DNA of 45,713 nucleotides. It comes from Pseudomonadota bacterium (GTDB lineage: Bacteria; Pseudomonadota; Gammaproteobacteria; Burkholderiales; Thiobacillaceae). Location: positions 1 to 45,713 of the forward strand of contig JAJXTE010000005.1 of the NCBI GenBank assembly GCA_021784115.1. Reading direction: 5' to 3'. Both the position numbers and the translations under genes were made by a program. The notes under the pieces were generated by a model. The model made no database searches. It had not been told where the DNA came from and was given only the letters and a program-made list of their open reading frames with translations. Positions 1 through 8,492 of the stretch are shown here, one piece after another (the first letter of the stretch is position 1; each line of letters starts with the position of its first letter).

Positions 1-281
1 TCGGCGTCATGCTCGCGGTCAACATGCAGACCGCCTTCATGCACCCGCCCTTCGGCTTCGCCCTGTTCTACCTGAAGAGCGTCGCCCCCAAGGCGGTCCG
101 CACCGCCGACATCTACTGGGGCGCGATTCCCTTCCTGCTGATCCAGCTCGTCATGGTCGGCGTGGTGCTGGGTTTCCCGCAGGTCGTGTTGCGCGACGCG
201 CCGGCGGACGCCAGTAGCGTCAGGGAAGTTCCCCTGAATGTCGATTCCGACACGGGCTTCCTGCCCGCCGAGTGGCGCTGA
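1..281 (+). CDS. TRAP transporter large permease (DctM), C-terminal end
   Basis: This is the last ~93 codons of a gene that starts before the window. The peptide has a run typical of the C-terminal membrane segments of DctM/TRAP-T large permeases: NMQTAFMHPPFGFALFYLKS, then a hydrophobic helix (IPFLLIQLVMVGVVLGFPQ) and a short polar tail. The large permease carries the Na+-driven transport channel in the inner membrane and works with a small DctQ subunit and a periplasmic binding protein. The first two are not visible here. A TRAP binding protein lies 9 kb away at 9207-10280 on the other strand, but a link between them is only inference. The stop is followed closely by the promoter region of the FKBP gene. 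Confidence 0.8.
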   Translation, partial: GVMLAVNMQTAFMHPPFGFALFYLKSVAPKAVRTADIYWGAIPFLLIQLVMVGVVLGFPQVVLRDAPADASSVREVPLNVDSDTGFLPAEWR

Positions 282-329
282 CGACCTGTTAGAATCCTTC
301 TTTCAGATTTTTTGACAGGCCCTCAAATC

Positions 330-656
330 ATGTCCGAACTCATCATCGAAGACCTGACCGTCGGCAACGGTGCCACCGCCACCGCCGGGCAATCCGTTTC
401 CGTTCATTACACCGGCTGGCTCACCAACGGCCAGAAGTTCGATTCCAGCGTCGACCGCAACGACCCCTTCGAATTCCGCCTCGGCGCGGGCCAGGTCATC
501 CCCGGCTGGGACCAGGGCGTGGCCGGCATGCAGGTCGGCGGCAAGCGCAAGCTGACGATCCCGCCGGACCTGGCATACGGCGCCCGCGGCGCCGGCGGCG
601 TGATCCCGCCCAACGCCACGCTGGTGTTCGAGGTGGAACTGCTGGGCATTCGTTGA
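330..656 (+). CDS. FKBP-type peptidyl-prolyl cis-trans isomerase
   Basis: A 108-residue single-domain FKBP. Visible hallmarks are the VHYTGWL strand, the FDSS turn, the [19 protein letters not shown] segment and the C-terminal [13 protein letters not shown] strand, which together form the hydrophobic proline-binding pocket. It catalyses cis-trans isomerisation of Xaa-Pro bonds and assists folding. No signal peptide is present, so it is probably cytoplasmic. I start at the ATG at 330; an in-frame TTG at 312 would add six residues unlike the family N-terminus. A TAGAAT -10-like hexamer at 290-295 could drive it. It is alone in its transcription unit and is followed by a strong hairpin. Confidence 0.92.
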   Translation: MSELIIEDLTVGNGATATAGQSVSVHYTGWLTNGQKFDSSVDRNDPFEFRLGAGQVIPGWDQGVAGMQVGGKRKLTIPPDLAYGARGAGGVIPPNATLVFEVELLGIR

Positions 657-679
657 GTCTATCCGTCAGCTTCCAACCG

Positions 680-714
680 GGAGGGAACGGGGCAGCCTCT
701 GTTCCGTTCCCTCC
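680..714 (+). terminator. Hairpin, probable terminator after the FKBP gene
   Basis: A perfect 11-bp inverted repeat (GGAGGGAACGG at 680-690, CCGTTCCCTCC at 704-714) with a 13-nt loop begins 23 nt after the FKBP stop. The following TGTGCTTTTA is only weakly T-rich, so intrinsic termination is likely but not certain. Confidence 0.6.
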
Positions 715-744
715 TGTGCTTTTATACACGGGTAAAATCCCCCC

Positions 745-3033
745 ATGACCCACGCCCTGTTTTCCCGCCGCAAGCACTGGGCGGCACGCTTCGGCACCGC
801 CCCGTTCCTGCCGATGTCGCGCGCCGAGATGGCCGCGCTCGGCTGGGATGCGTGCGACGTCATCCTGGTGACGGGCGACGCCTACATCGACCACCCGAGC
901 TTCGGCATGGCGCTGGTCGGACGGCTGCTGGAAGCGCAGGGCTACCGCGTCGGCATCATCAGCCAGCCCGACTGGCATTCACCCGACGCCTTCCGCGTCC
1001 TCGGCCAGCCGACGCTGTATTTCGGCGTCACCGCGGGCAACATGGACTCGATGGTCAACCGCTACACCTCTGATCGAAAAATCCGCTCCGATGACGCCTA
1101 CACGGCCAACGCCGAGCCGAACAAGCGTCCTGACCGCGCGGTCACCGTCTACGCGCAGCGCTGCCGCGAGGCGTATCCGGGCACCCCGGTGATCATCGGC
1201 TCGATCGAGGCCAGCCTTCGCCGCATCGCGCACTACGACTACTGGTCCGACACCGTGCGGCGCTCGGTGCTGCCGGATTCGAAAGCGGATCTATTGATCT
1301 TCGGCAATGCCGAGCGCGCGCTGCTGGACATCACGCATCGCCTGGCCAAGGGCGAGAAGATCGGCGAGATCCGCGACGTGCGCGGCACCGGTTTCATGGT
1401 GCCGCGCGACTGGAAACCCGAAGAGAGCTGGATCGAAGTCCTCTCGACCGAGCTCGACACCCCTGGCGCGATCGACGCCCACGTCGACCCCTACGCGATG
1501 ACGCCCACCGGCCCCACCGCGCAGACGCCCGAGGGTGCGGCGCCCATCCGGATCGTGCCGAAAGCCGAGCGGCTGGCCGCTCGCCAGGAAGTGCGGGCGC
1601 GCACCGTGATCCGCCTGCCCGACTACGACCAGGTGAAGAACAACCCGACACTGTACGCGCACGCCTCACGCGTCTTCCACCTCGAATCCAACCCCGGCAA
1701 TGCGCGCGCCATGCGGCAGGCACACGGCGAGCGCGACGTCTGGCTCAACCCGCCGCCGATCCCGCTTTCCACGGCGGAGATGGACGGCGTCTACGACCTG
1801 CCCTACGCGCGCGCGCCGCACCCGAGCTACGGCGACGCCAGGATCCCGGCCTGGGAAATGATCCGCTTCTCGGTCAACATCATGCGCGGCTGCTTCGGCG
1901 GCTGCACGTTCTGCTCGATCACCGAGCACGAGGGCCGCATCATCCAGAGCCGCTCCGAGGATTCGGTGATCAAGGAAATCGAGGCGATCCGGGACAAGAC
2001 TCCAGGGTTTACCGGCGTCATCTCCGACCTCGGCGGACCGACCGCCAACATGTACCGCATGGCGTGCAAGTCGAAGCAGATCGAGCACGCCTGCCGCAAG
2101 CTGTCCTGCGTGTTCCCGGACATCTGCGACAACCTCAACACCGACCACACGCCGCTGATCCACATGTATCGCCGCGCGCGCGCGCTGCCCGGCATCAAAA
2201 AGATCCTGATCAGCTCGGGCCTCAGATACGACCTCGCGGTGCGCTCGCCCGAATACGTGAAGGAACTGGTGCAGCACCACGTCGGCGGCTATCTGAAGAT
2301 CGCGCCCGAGCACACCGAGGCCGGCCCGCTCTCCAAGATGATGAAGCCCGGCATGGGCGCCTACGACCGCTTCAAGGAGATGTTCGAAGCGGCGTCGAAG
2401 GCGGTCGGCAAGAAGCAGTACCTGATTCCCTACTTCATCGCCGCCCACCCCGGCACCACCGACGAGGACATGCTCAATTTGGCCTTATGGCTGAAAAAGC
2501 ACGACTTCCGCCTCGACCAGGTGCAGACCTTCCTGCCGACCCCGATGGCGCTGGCCACGGCCATGTACCACACGGAAAAGAACCCGCTGAAGAAGGTGCT
2601 CGGCGGCAAGGCAGAAGCGGTGTCCGTGGTCAAGCAGGGCCGCACGCGGCGCCTGCACAAGGCCTTCCTGCGCTACCACGACGCGGACAACTGGCCGCTG
2701 CTGCGCGAAGCCCTGAAGGAAATGGGCCGCGAGGACCTCATCGGCAACAGCAAGAAGCACCTTATTCCGCTGTACCAGCCCGCCGGCACCGGCAAGCAGC
2801 CGGAAGGCTCGCGCACCCCGCGCGCCGAGGGCAGCCGCGCCAAGCCGGCGTCTGGGAAACCCGGCCTGGCCAAACCTGCCGCCGGCAAACCCGCGCCAGC
2901 CAAAGCGGGCGCGGACAAATCCGGCGCCACCAAACCGACATCGGGCAAGCCCGCCCCCGCCAGCCGCGGCCGTCCGCCCCAAGTGCCCAAGCACCCCCTC
3001 AGCCAGCGCCGTGGTGGCGGCAAGTCCCGCTAA
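745..3033 (+). CDS. YgiQ family radical SAM protein
   Basis: A 762-residue protein of the YgiQ/UPF0313 family, of unknown reaction. The N-terminal domain carries the family run [20 protein letters not shown]. The radical SAM core has the cluster Cys383-x3-Cys387-x2-Cys390 (CFGGCTFC), which would bind [4Fe-4S] and SAM. After about residue 690 the family fold ends and a low-complexity tail rich in Lys, Pro, Ala and Gly follows, with recurring GKPA/AKPA-like units; such tails vary among YgiQ proteins. A TAAAAT -10-like hexamer lies just upstream (734-739). Family assignment is firm, function is unknown. Confidence 0.93.
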   Translation: MTHALFSRRKHWAARFGTAPFLPMSRAEMAALGWDACDVILVTGDAYIDHPSFGMALVGRLLEAQGYRVGIISQPDWHSPDAFRVLGQPTLYFGVTAGNMDSMVNRYTSDRKIRSDDAYTANAEPNKRPDRAVTVYAQRCREAYPGTPVIIGSIEASLRRIAHYDYWSDTVRRSVLPDSKADLLIFGNAERALLDITHRLAKGEKIGEIRDVRGTGFMVPRDWKPEESWIEVLSTELDTPGAIDAHVDPYAMTPTGPTAQTPEGAAPIRIVPKAERLAARQEVRARTVIRLPDYDQVKNNPTLYAHASRVFHLESNPGNARAMRQAHGERDVWLNPPPIPLSTAEMDGVYDLPYARAPHPSYGDARIPAWEMIRFSVNIMRGCFGGCTFCSITEHEGRIIQSRSEDSVIKEIEAIRDKTPGFTGVISDLGGPTANMYRMACKSKQIEHACRKLSCVFPDICDNLNTDHTPLIHMYRRARALPGIKKILISSGLRYDLAVRSPEYVKELVQHHVGGYLKIAPEHTEAGPLSKMMKPGMGAYDRFKEMFEAASKAVGKKQYLIPYFIAAHPGTTDEDMLNLALWLKKHDFRLDQVQTFLPTPMALATAMYHTEKNPLKKVLGGKAEAVSVVKQGRTRRLHKAFLRYHDADNWPLLREALKEMGREDLIGNSKKHLIPLYQPAGTGKQPEGSRTPRAEGSRAKPASGKPGLAKPAAGKPAPAKAGADKSGATKPTSGKPAPASRGRPPQVPKHPLSQRRGGGKSR

Positions 3034-3065
3034 TTTTTCCTTGTGTCCTGCAACTTGCATCTGAA

Positions 3066-3380
3066 ATGACCACCCCCAGCGACATTCTCCGCGCCAAGCT
3101 CAACCTCGAAACCGCCCAGCTCGCGTGGCCCGAGCTCGAACGCCACTTCGCGCGCGGCAGCGTGATCAAGGTCGCGCCCGGCACGGATCTGGTCGATACC
3201 GCCCTCCAGGTCGCCGAGAACAATGCCGCGACCGTGCAGGCCTGGCTGGCAGCGGGCCGCATCGCCCGCGCCGAGCTAGTCGACGCCGAGGACTGGCATG
3301 CACGCCAGCCGATGTTCTGGGCGGTGGTGGTGGCGCCATGGGTGCTGGTCCAGGAAGTCCTCAAGGAACTGGACACCTAG
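3066..3380 (+). CDS. DUF2288 family protein
   Basis: A 104-residue acidic, cytoplasmic protein resembling the DUF2288 family: an N-terminal helix with LRAKLNLETAQLAWPELERHFARG, and later VIKVAPGTDLVDTAL and DWHARQPMFWAVVVAPWVLVQEV. Function is unknown. The ATG at 3066 follows the ygiQ stop by about 30 nt, so the two may be co-transcribed. No signal peptide or membrane segment is seen. Confidence 0.8.
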   Translation: MTTPSDILRAKLNLETAQLAWPELERHFARGSVIKVAPGTDLVDTALQVAENNAATVQAWLAAGRIARAELVDAEDWHARQPMFWAVVVAPWVLVQEVLKELDT

Positions 3381-3611
3381 CCCTCCCAAGGCTCGAATCG
3401 GTTGGCGAGCACGCCGGCCCGAGTCAGCCGACCCCCCGGAATTCATGCCGGTCAACGGCTGTGCTCATTGCCCATGGCGGCCGACCGGAAACGCCACCAG
3501 CACGGTCCGCACCCTGACATTTCTTGCCTCCCTGACCTTGCCCCAAGCAGGGGACGAATAATTGCCTATAGTTACTCTCCAACTAACTTGCCGAAGGGAA
3601 TGGGGGGTCGA

Positions 3612-4154
3612 ATGAAAGCAAAACATCGTGGTAAAAAGCTGGCGCTTGCAATCTTCTTGGGAGCCATTTCGACTGCAGCGGCTTCCAGCCCCACGGAAAG
3701 CGGGTGTGACACGGTCACACTCAATGGAAGCGGCACACGCCTCGCTAGCGGCGCAATCGTCGGAACCGAGACGCTGACCATCACTGCGACGGGCGAACAG
3801 ATTCCGGTGACATTCACTGCCGTCCCGCTGGGCATTACCGACTTCCAGGATGGAAAGGTGACGTTTGTTTCATCGCATGCGTTCGAGGGAACGGACAACC
3901 GGCGCGTCAATTTCACGACCTTCGACGAGATCAAGACCGTTCCGTTGCAGGGCGACCCGAGTTGCGGACAAGGCGCATGCGGCCTGGTGTTCAAGCTAGT
4001 TCTGGAGAAGGGCATCGGAGAATACAACTGCGGTCAAATTGTCAGCGGATACGATCCCACGCTGACATCCTTCACCTCGACCATGCAAGGCACTTCGCTT
4101 CAACTCAATTCCGTTGGGAAACTCTGCAAATGCAAGCTCAGCGGGAACAACTAG
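3612..4154 (+). CDS. Secreted protein of unknown function
   Basis: A 180-residue protein I do not recognise. Residues 1-24 form a classical signal peptide: basic start (MKAKHRGKK), hydrophobic core (LALAIFLGAIS) and an Ala-rich cleavage region (TAAAS). The mature part is polar and Thr/Ser/Gly-rich, looks beta-stranded, and has several cysteines, including CDTV early and paired ones late (SCGQGAC, YNCG, CKCK) that suggest disulfides. An alternative ATG at 3600 adds four residues; I prefer 3612 because a G-rich stretch sits at ribosome-binding distance. It stands alone between a 230-nt gap and a strong terminator, so it is probably monocistronic. Confidence 0.6.
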   Translation: MKAKHRGKKLALAIFLGAISTAAASSPTESGCDTVTLNGSGTRLASGAIVGTETLTITATGEQIPVTFTAVPLGITDFQDGKVTFVSSHAFEGTDNRRVNFTTFDEIKTVPLQGDPSCGQGACGLVFKLVLEKGIGEYNCGQIVSGYDPTLTSFTSTMQGTSLQLNSVGKLCKCKLSGNN

Positions 4155-4171
4155 CACCCCGCAGACCCGAC

Positions 4172-4198
4172 AAAAAGCCCGCGATTGCGGGCTTTTTT
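4172..4198 (+). terminator. Rho-independent terminator
   Basis: AAAAAGCCCGC, loop GATT, GCGGGCTTTTTT. The GC stem with a T-run on both strands makes it a bidirectional terminator. It serves the secreted-protein gene on the plus strand and the DUF302 gene, which ends at 4213 on the minus strand. Confidence 0.92.
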
Positions 4199-4212
4199 GG
4201 TCGAGACAGCGC

Positions 4213-4608
4213 TCAGGCCGCCAGACTGTCCTTCACCCGCATCAGCCGCGCACGTGCTTCGGTCGCGACGCCGTGCACGGCCGTATTGCTCACCAGCTTC
4301 ACCATGATGCCGGGGTCGAGAAAGGACACGGCCACCTTGCCGTCGGCTTCCTCGCGCACCACGACGTTGCATGGCAGCAGCATGCCGACGTCCGGTTCGG
4401 CGGTGATGGCCTGGTGCGCCAGCGGCGGGTTGCAGGCGCCGAGGATGCGATAGGGGCGCATGTCGACGTCAAGCTTGGCCTTCATGGTGCTCTTCACGTC
4501 GATGTCGGTCAGCACGCCAAAGCCTTCTGCCTTCAGCGCGGCGGTGACCTTCTCGATGGCTGCGTCGAAGGGGCCGCTGATCCGGGTGTCAAATCCATAG
4601 TCGCTCAT
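4213..4608 (-). CDS. DUF302 domain protein
   Basis: A 131-residue DUF302 protein. The family pattern is present: [25 protein letters not shown] near the N-terminus, the [15 protein letters not shown] segment in the middle and LLPCNVVV later. DUF302 proteins are small alpha/beta proteins of unknown biochemical role, often found near redox or sulfur genes. No signal peptide is seen. The next gene upstream on the same strand is a cytochrome c lipoprotein 75 nt away. Confidence 0.88.
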   Translation of the reverse strand: MSDYGFDTRISGPFDAAIEKVTAALKAEGFGVLTDIDVKSTMKAKLDVDMRPYRILGACNPPLAHQAITAEPDVGMLLPCNVVVREEADGKVAVSFLDPGIMVKLVSNTAVHGVATEARARLMRVKDSLAA

Positions 4609-4682
4609 GTTGTTGCTCCTGGTTGAGGTGATTTCAATGGCGGCATCTTACCTGCTCCGATGAAACAGAGCCGGCAGGCCGC

Positions 4683-5153
4683 TCAAGGTTCCAGTGACTG
4701 CTGTTCCATTTTCCACCATAGCTTGTACCTGTCATCGGACCATAGCGACTTGATGTAGGCGACCACGTCCTGCATCTCCTGCTCGGTCAACCTGCCTTTC
4801 CATGCCGGCATCTTGCCCTGACCCTGCGGGCTGCCTTCGCGGATCATTTCCAGCAACACCGCTGTCGGGTGATGCCAGGCATGCGCGCTGTCGTCGAGTG
4901 GAGGCGGTGGAAAGTGGCCATCCGCATCGCGGATGCGCCAGTCGCCGGGTTGTCCCTTGCCGCCGACGCCATGGCATTCCATGCAGTGCTTCGAATAAAC
5001 CGCCTGCCCGCGTGTCATCTGCGCGGAATCCAGATGGCGATCGAGTGGCGCGTCGCCGGCCTGATCCGCCAAACCCGACGACCCCCCGTCACACGCGGTG
5101 ACAGCCAGACCAGCGATCACGATCGCGACAAGCCGCAGCTTCATTGTCATCAT
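4683..5153 (-). CDS. Class I cytochrome c lipoprotein
   Basis: A 156-residue exported mono-haem cytochrome c. The signal peptide ends in a lipobox-like LAVTAC, so the mature protein is probably lipid-anchored. The haem site is CMECH near residue 60 and the distal Met ligand is probably in GKMPAWKG. The C-terminal helix (EQEMQDVVAYIKSLW) is typical of class I cytochromes c. It would carry electrons in the periplasm; partners are unknown. The start could be any of the closely spaced Met codons (MMTMK). Confidence 0.85.
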   Translation of the reverse strand: MMTMKLRLVAIVIAGLAVTACDGGSSGLADQAGDAPLDRHLDSAQMTRGQAVYSKHCMECHGVGGKGQPGDWRIRDADGHFPPPPLDDSAHAWHHPTAVLLEMIREGSPQGQGKMPAWKGRLTEQEMQDVVAYIKSLWSDDRYKLWWKMEQQSLEP

Positions 5154-5198
5154 TGAACTTGTTTCATGAGAGAAACAGAAAAGAGCGCCCGCACCTCG

Positions 5199-5957
5199 TC
5201 AAGTTCCGCCCGCTTCTTCGCCCGGCAGCACGCCGTTCAGCATCCGCCGCATGTTGCGCCAGTGCGAACCTTCCCAGTACACGCGCCCGCACACGTCGCA
5301 GGTGCTGAAGTGATCGTAATGCATCTGCACTTTGGGCGGCAGGCGATCCAGCACGCTGGCCTTGTCGACCGGGCGCAGCGGTGCGTTGCAGTGCAGGCAC
5401 AGCGTGAACGGCCGGGCGCTGCGCGCCAGGTCCAGCCGCTCGACAATCTCGCGCAGCTGCGCCTCCGACTTCAGCGCATGCACATAGCAGCCATGCGTCA
5501 CAGCGCGCCGCTTCAAGAGCTCGCGGTCGCGCGTCAGCACGATGCGGCCGTCATGCTTACAAATTTCCACGATAACGTCGTCATCGAAGTGGTTGTCGTA
5601 AAGCGTGTCAAACCCCAGCATGCGCAGCATGTGTGCCAGCCCACCGAGATGGGCGTCGGCGGCGAAGCGGGTTTCGCGCAAGGGATGCTCGCGCACGCGC
5701 AGCAGCGGCGTCACGTCCATAGACTCGAAGCGAGGATACACCGCGACCCGGTCGCCGTCCTGCAACAGACGACTGAAGTCCGCGGATTCGCCGTTGACGA
5801 GAATCAACTCCACCTCGGTGTGCGGCACTCCCACGGCCTCGATCATGTGCTTGGTCGTCGCTTGCCGCGCGCAAGGCACGGTGAATTCCTGCTTGCGCCG
5901 CCTGGGCGCCAGGAAGTCGTTCAGTTCCTCGTAGAAGCGGAAGGTGGCGGTAACCAT
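5199..5957 (-). CDS. Mut7-C RNase-domain protein with N-terminal ubiquitin-like domain
   Basis: 252 residues in three parts. Residues 1-80 resemble the MoaD/ThiS-like ubiquitin fold (ATFRFYEELNDFLAP, then LILVNGESADFSRLLQDGDRVAVYP). Residues 95-170 match the Mut7-C/PIN-like nuclease region (ADAHLGGLAHMLRMLGFDTLY, DDDVIVEICKHDGRIVLTRDRELL) with conserved acidic residues. The C-terminus carries a zinc-ribbon pair (CLHC and CDVCGRVYWEGSHW). It is therefore a candidate RNA-processing protein; the substrate is unknown. I start at the ATG at 5957, since upstream in-frame residues do not match the family. Confidence 0.85.
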   Translation of the reverse strand: MVTATFRFYEELNDFLAPRRRKQEFTVPCARQATTKHMIEAVGVPHTEVELILVNGESADFSRLLQDGDRVAVYPRFESMDVTPLLRVREHPLRETRFAADAHLGGLAHMLRMLGFDTLYDNHFDDDVIVEICKHDGRIVLTRDRELLKRRAVTHGCYVHALKSEAQLREIVERLDLARSARPFTLCLHCNAPLRPVDKASVLDRLPPKVQMHYDHFSTCDVCGRVYWEGSHWRNMRRMLNGVLPGEEAGGT

Positions 5958-6045
5958 TTGACTATTGTCGCCATTTGAGGCCATGCGGAAAACCCGCACG
6001 CATCAACCCACGTCGACGGGGAGCCTAAGCCTCTGCATCCATGCC

Positions 6046-6084
6046 GTTCGTCCTGATCGTGAGCTTGTCGAACGATCGAAGGAC
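6046..6084. repeat. Dispersed repeat, copy 1
   Basis: A 39-bp intergenic element. Its reverse complement matches 9147-9185 closely: the shared blocks are TTCGATCGTTCGAC, GCTCACGATCAG and CGAAC, with differences only in short GG/CC positions. Similar GTTCG/TCGAAC-rich extragenic elements are common in proteobacterial genomes. Confidence 0.7.
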
Positions 6085-6114
6085 TTGTCAGCATTACTAC
6101 AGGTACCTCGGATG

Positions 6115-6144
6115 CAAAAACGCCACCTCGACGGTGGCGTTTGC
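6115..6144 (-). terminator. Rho-independent terminator for the 42-residue gene
   Basis: AAACGCCACC (6118-6127), loop TCGAC, GGTGGCGTTT (6133-6142). Read on the minus strand the 10-bp stem is followed by TTTTTGC. It lies 18 nt after the stop of the small gene at 6162-6290. Confidence 0.85.
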
Positions 6145-6161
6145 CCGATGCCCTTCGGCAA

Positions 6162-6290
6162 TCAATGCCGGGTTTTTGCCGGAGTGGCCGCCTTGGGCGG
6201 CGTGATGAACGATCCCACCGGAACGACAACCTGTTTCGGCTTCTTGGGTTTCTTCGCTTCCTTGTTTCCACGTAACTGGCCTTTTGCCAT
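6162..6290 (-). CDS. Small basic protein, 42 residues
   Basis: The peptide starts MAKGQLRGNKEAKKPKKPK and ends in TPPKAATPAKTRH. It is strongly basic, with Lys/Pro-rich repeats and no membrane segment. The start is decided by an excellent ribosome binding site (AAGGAGA, seven bases before ATG 6290), and a terminator follows the stop, so it is a complete monocistronic gene. I recall small proteins beginning MAKGQ-R-N-E-KKPKK in many proteobacteria, without known function. Nucleic-acid binding is possible from composition alone. Confidence 0.75.
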   Translation of the reverse strand: MAKGQLRGNKEAKKPKKPKQVVVPVGSFITPPKAATPAKTRH

Positions 6291-6440
6291 GGTGATTCTC
6301 CTTGCAGTGGCTTCAGAAGTGTCGGGCCTGGATTTGCACAAGCAAACACAACACAGGTTGATCATAGGCCGATGCGTGGGAATGGGTGGCTTTATTTCAT
6401 GGCCCACTGCCTATTGCGCTTCCGCAAGGATGCTGTAATG

Positions 6441-6863
6441 CTGTAATTGGATTATGTACCCCACCAAACAGTTCTCGGGAGATTGGCTGTAGGTGTGTTC
6501 CAGCCAGCATGCTGGGTGTAGCAAATAGTCGGTTCAATCAGAACAACGACTTATCAAAAAATGAACGTGATATACACCTTCCGGGTTTCTGGATATACAC
6601 CGATTCAAGGGTCTACTTAGCGTTGGTCGAGATAGCTGTCTCCGACCGATATAAGGGAGCTGTAATCGTCCCTACCAGAAATACGGCCGATTTATAAAAC
6701 GACGGAACAATGATAAAAAGCGAAGTGTTTTTAAGCGCGTTGGATAACGCAAGCGTTAATACGCACGCGCTTAAAACACTTTGGTTCTTTCATGAAATCA
6801 GAGGGCAAGGAGCCTGGGTGAGAACGAAAACAAGCATCGTCAAAAGTCCCCGACACCTCTCCC
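6441..6863. other. AT-richer non-coding stretch upstream of the attC-like site
   Basis: Between the small basic gene and the GGDEF gene lie 722 bases without a convincing gene. This part is visibly richer in A and T than its neighbours. Open frames such as 6386-6697 have no ribosome site and no recognisable sequence. It holds the long inverted repeat at 6723-6781 and runs up to the attC-like site at 6864. It could be an ORF-less integron cassette, a decayed gene or leader DNA; I cannot tell which. Confidence 0.4.
6723..6781. repeat. Long inverted repeat with nested hairpin
   Basis: The left arm AAGTGTTTTTAAGCGCGT (6723-6740) and right arm ACGCGCTTAAAACACTT (6765-6781) pair over 17 bp with one bulged T. 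A second perfect hairpin (TAACGC, AA, GCGTTA at 6745-6758) sits inside the loop. It lacks a T-run and is not next to a clear gene end, so it is not an ordinary terminator. Confidence 0.75.
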
Positions 6864-6933
6864 GACCAACCCGTCGTCCGAGCACACTCGCTGCCTTGCA
6901 GGCAGCAAGGTGCTCGACTTCAAGACGTTAGCT
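6864..6933 (+). other. attC-like integron recombination site A
   Basis: A 70-bp imperfect palindrome with attC architecture. The left core is GACCAAC (6864-6870; consensus RYYYAAC, 6 of 7) and the right core GTTAGCT (6927-6933; consensus GTTRRRY, 6 of 7), preceded by an L-prime-like TTCAAGAC. The interior pairs CGAGCAC (6879-6885) with GTGCTCG (6910-6916) and has a central hairpin GCTGCC-TTGCA-GGCAGC (6890-6906). Same orientation and size as site B at 8393-8463. No integrase gene is in the window. Confidence 0.7.
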
Positions 6934-7012
6934 CTACAGGCGAGCCCGCGGACTGAAGCAGCGATGAAAAGTCGCGTGAGGCGGACGTCTCTACTTATTG
7001 TGAGCCGAAGAA

Positions 7013-8368
7013 ATGCAGATGAATATGCGATTAGCTGATTTTATTCGGGCAGAAATAGAGCCGATTCTTCAGGATTGGGAAGAATTTGCCAAAAGCATCC
7101 TTCATGCCAAGCATATGGACAAGACCGGGCTACGCGACCACGCCAGGGGCATGCTTCTAGAGATTGCCGAAGATCTCGATTCACACCAGAGTGCATCAGA
7201 ACAGGCCGCCAAATCGAAAGGCCGTGGGCCGAAGGTTGGGGAGGAGTCTTGGGCAGAAGTGCACGGTGGCGATCGACAGACCAGCGGCTTCAGCGTCATT
7301 GAGACAGTTTCCGAGTTTCGGGCCTTGCGTGCGAGCGTGGTGTCACACTGGACCAAAGCCTACCCAACGATTACCGGCCAACAGATTGAAGACCTCACCA
7401 GGTTCCATGAAGCGATAGACCAGGCCGTCGCCGAATCGCTGGAGCAGTATGCGGCCGTAAAAGAGATGGAAACCCGGCTGTTCGGCGCCATTCTGGTCGC
7501 ATCGCCTGATCCGATTTATGTGCTCGATCTCGAAGGCAGATTTATTTATGCAAACAAGGCCACCTCCGATCTTTTCGCTCTGAAGCTCGACGCGATCATC
7601 GGAAAATCCACCTTTGACCTCGGGTTTTCGTTCGCCTCGGACTTCCAGCGCAATCTTGAAAAGGTGATCGCTGACCAATCCACCTACCGAGGCAAGTTCG
7701 TCCACACTTTTGCTTCTGGCCAGGGTGAAAGGTTCGAGTATCTGCTTGCGCCCGTGCTGGACGAGGATGGAAACACCGAAGCGACTGTCTGCATTTCCCG
7801 GGATATTACCGAACAGGCGCTCGCCGAAGAAACAATATGGCACAACGCCCACCATGACCTTCTGACTGGGCTGCCGAATCGACGTCTTTTCCTAGATCGT
7901 CTGGAACAGGAGGTCAAACATGCAAAACGCAGTAGCCTACCTCTTTCCGTACTTTTCATGGATCTTGATGACTTCAAGGAAGTCAACGATTCGCTCGGCC
8001 ATGAAGCGGGGGACCGTTTATTGGCTGACGTGGCAGCGCGCCTTACTGATTGTGTCCGGGAGGACGATACGGTTGCCCGTTTGGGCGGCGATGAATTTAC
8101 CGTGATTCTCACCGGCGCTAATCAGCGCGAGGATGTAGCGCGTGTGGCCCAGACTATTATTGATGCACTCGCGATGCCCTTCCACATCGCGCAACAGCCT
8201 GTCCAGATTTCCGTCAGCATTGGGATCACGCTTTATCCCCAGGACGCATCCTCTCCTGTCGCTCTGCTAGAAGCCGCGGATCAGGCCATGTATAAAGCAA
8301 AAAAATCCGATTCTAACCGGATGTGTTTTTACGACACATCCGATAAAATAGAGAGAAGCTCGGCCTAG
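7013..8368 (+). CDS. PAS-GGDEF diguanylate cyclase with N-terminal RsbRD-like domain
   Basis: A 451-residue soluble signalling protein. Residues 5-145 resemble an RsbRD-type sensor domain (LADFIRAEIEPILQDWEEFAK). Residues 155-270 are a PAS domain (PDPIYVLDLEGRFIYANKA, ending VCISRDITEQ). Residues 280-440 are a GGDEF domain starting AHHDLLTGLPNRRLF. The active-site GGDEF motif is intact, and an RxxD product-inhibition site (REDD) lies five residues before it, so it should make c-di-GMP with feedback control. No EAL domain is seen. The gene is AT-richer than its neighbours and is flanked by two attC-like sites in the same orientation, which suggests it is an integron cassette gene. Its own ribosome site is weak (GAAGAA). 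Confidence 0.92.
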   Translation: MQMNMRLADFIRAEIEPILQDWEEFAKSILHAKHMDKTGLRDHARGMLLEIAEDLDSHQSASEQAAKSKGRGPKVGEESWAEVHGGDRQTSGFSVIETVSEFRALRASVVSHWTKAYPTITGQQIEDLTRFHEAIDQAVAESLEQYAAVKEMETRLFGAILVASPDPIYVLDLEGRFIYANKATSDLFALKLDAIIGKSTFDLGFSFASDFQRNLEKVIADQSTYRGKFVHTFASGQGERFEYLLAPVLDEDGNTEATVCISRDITEQALAEETIWHNAHHDLLTGLPNRRLFLDRLEQEVKHAKRSSLPLSVLFMDLDDFKEVNDSLGHEAGDRLLADVAARLTDCVREDDTVARLGGDEFTVILTGANQREDVARVAQTIIDALAMPFHIAQQPVQISVSIGITLYPQDASSPVALLEAADQAMYKAKKSDSNRMCFYDTSDKIERSSA

Positions 8369-8392
8369 CTATGCTTTCGTGGCCAGACGTTC

Positions 8393-8463
8393 CACTAACC
8401 AGCCACTGCACCGGACGCCAATTACGCTCCGCTCTATTGTCACCGGTGAGTTCAACGTTAAAC
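8393..8463 (+). other. attC-like integron recombination site B
   Basis: A 71-bp imperfect palindrome starting 25 nt after the GGDEF stop. The right core GTTAAAC (8457-8463) fits GTTRRRY fully and is preceded by GTGAGTTCAAC, a common attC right-end form. The left core is CACTAAC (8393-8399). CACCGG and CCGGTG pair inside, followed by CAAT/ATTG, leaving an unpaired CG-rich loop. The core gene coq7 ends 30 nt further on, so the array would end here. Confidence 0.75.
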
Positions 8464-8492
8464 ACACCCAGCAGCCACCACTCCCCGCGGCG

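Noticed and set aside
6386-6697. Open frame of 103 codons in the gene-poor region
   Set aside because: No ribosome site, no family resemblance and mixed composition; it crosses the 5' side of the small basic gene region.
6723-6781. The long inverted repeat as a third attC site
   Set aside because: Its ends are AAGTGTT/AACACTT, not RYYYAAC/GTTRRRY, and the stem is too perfect for attC.
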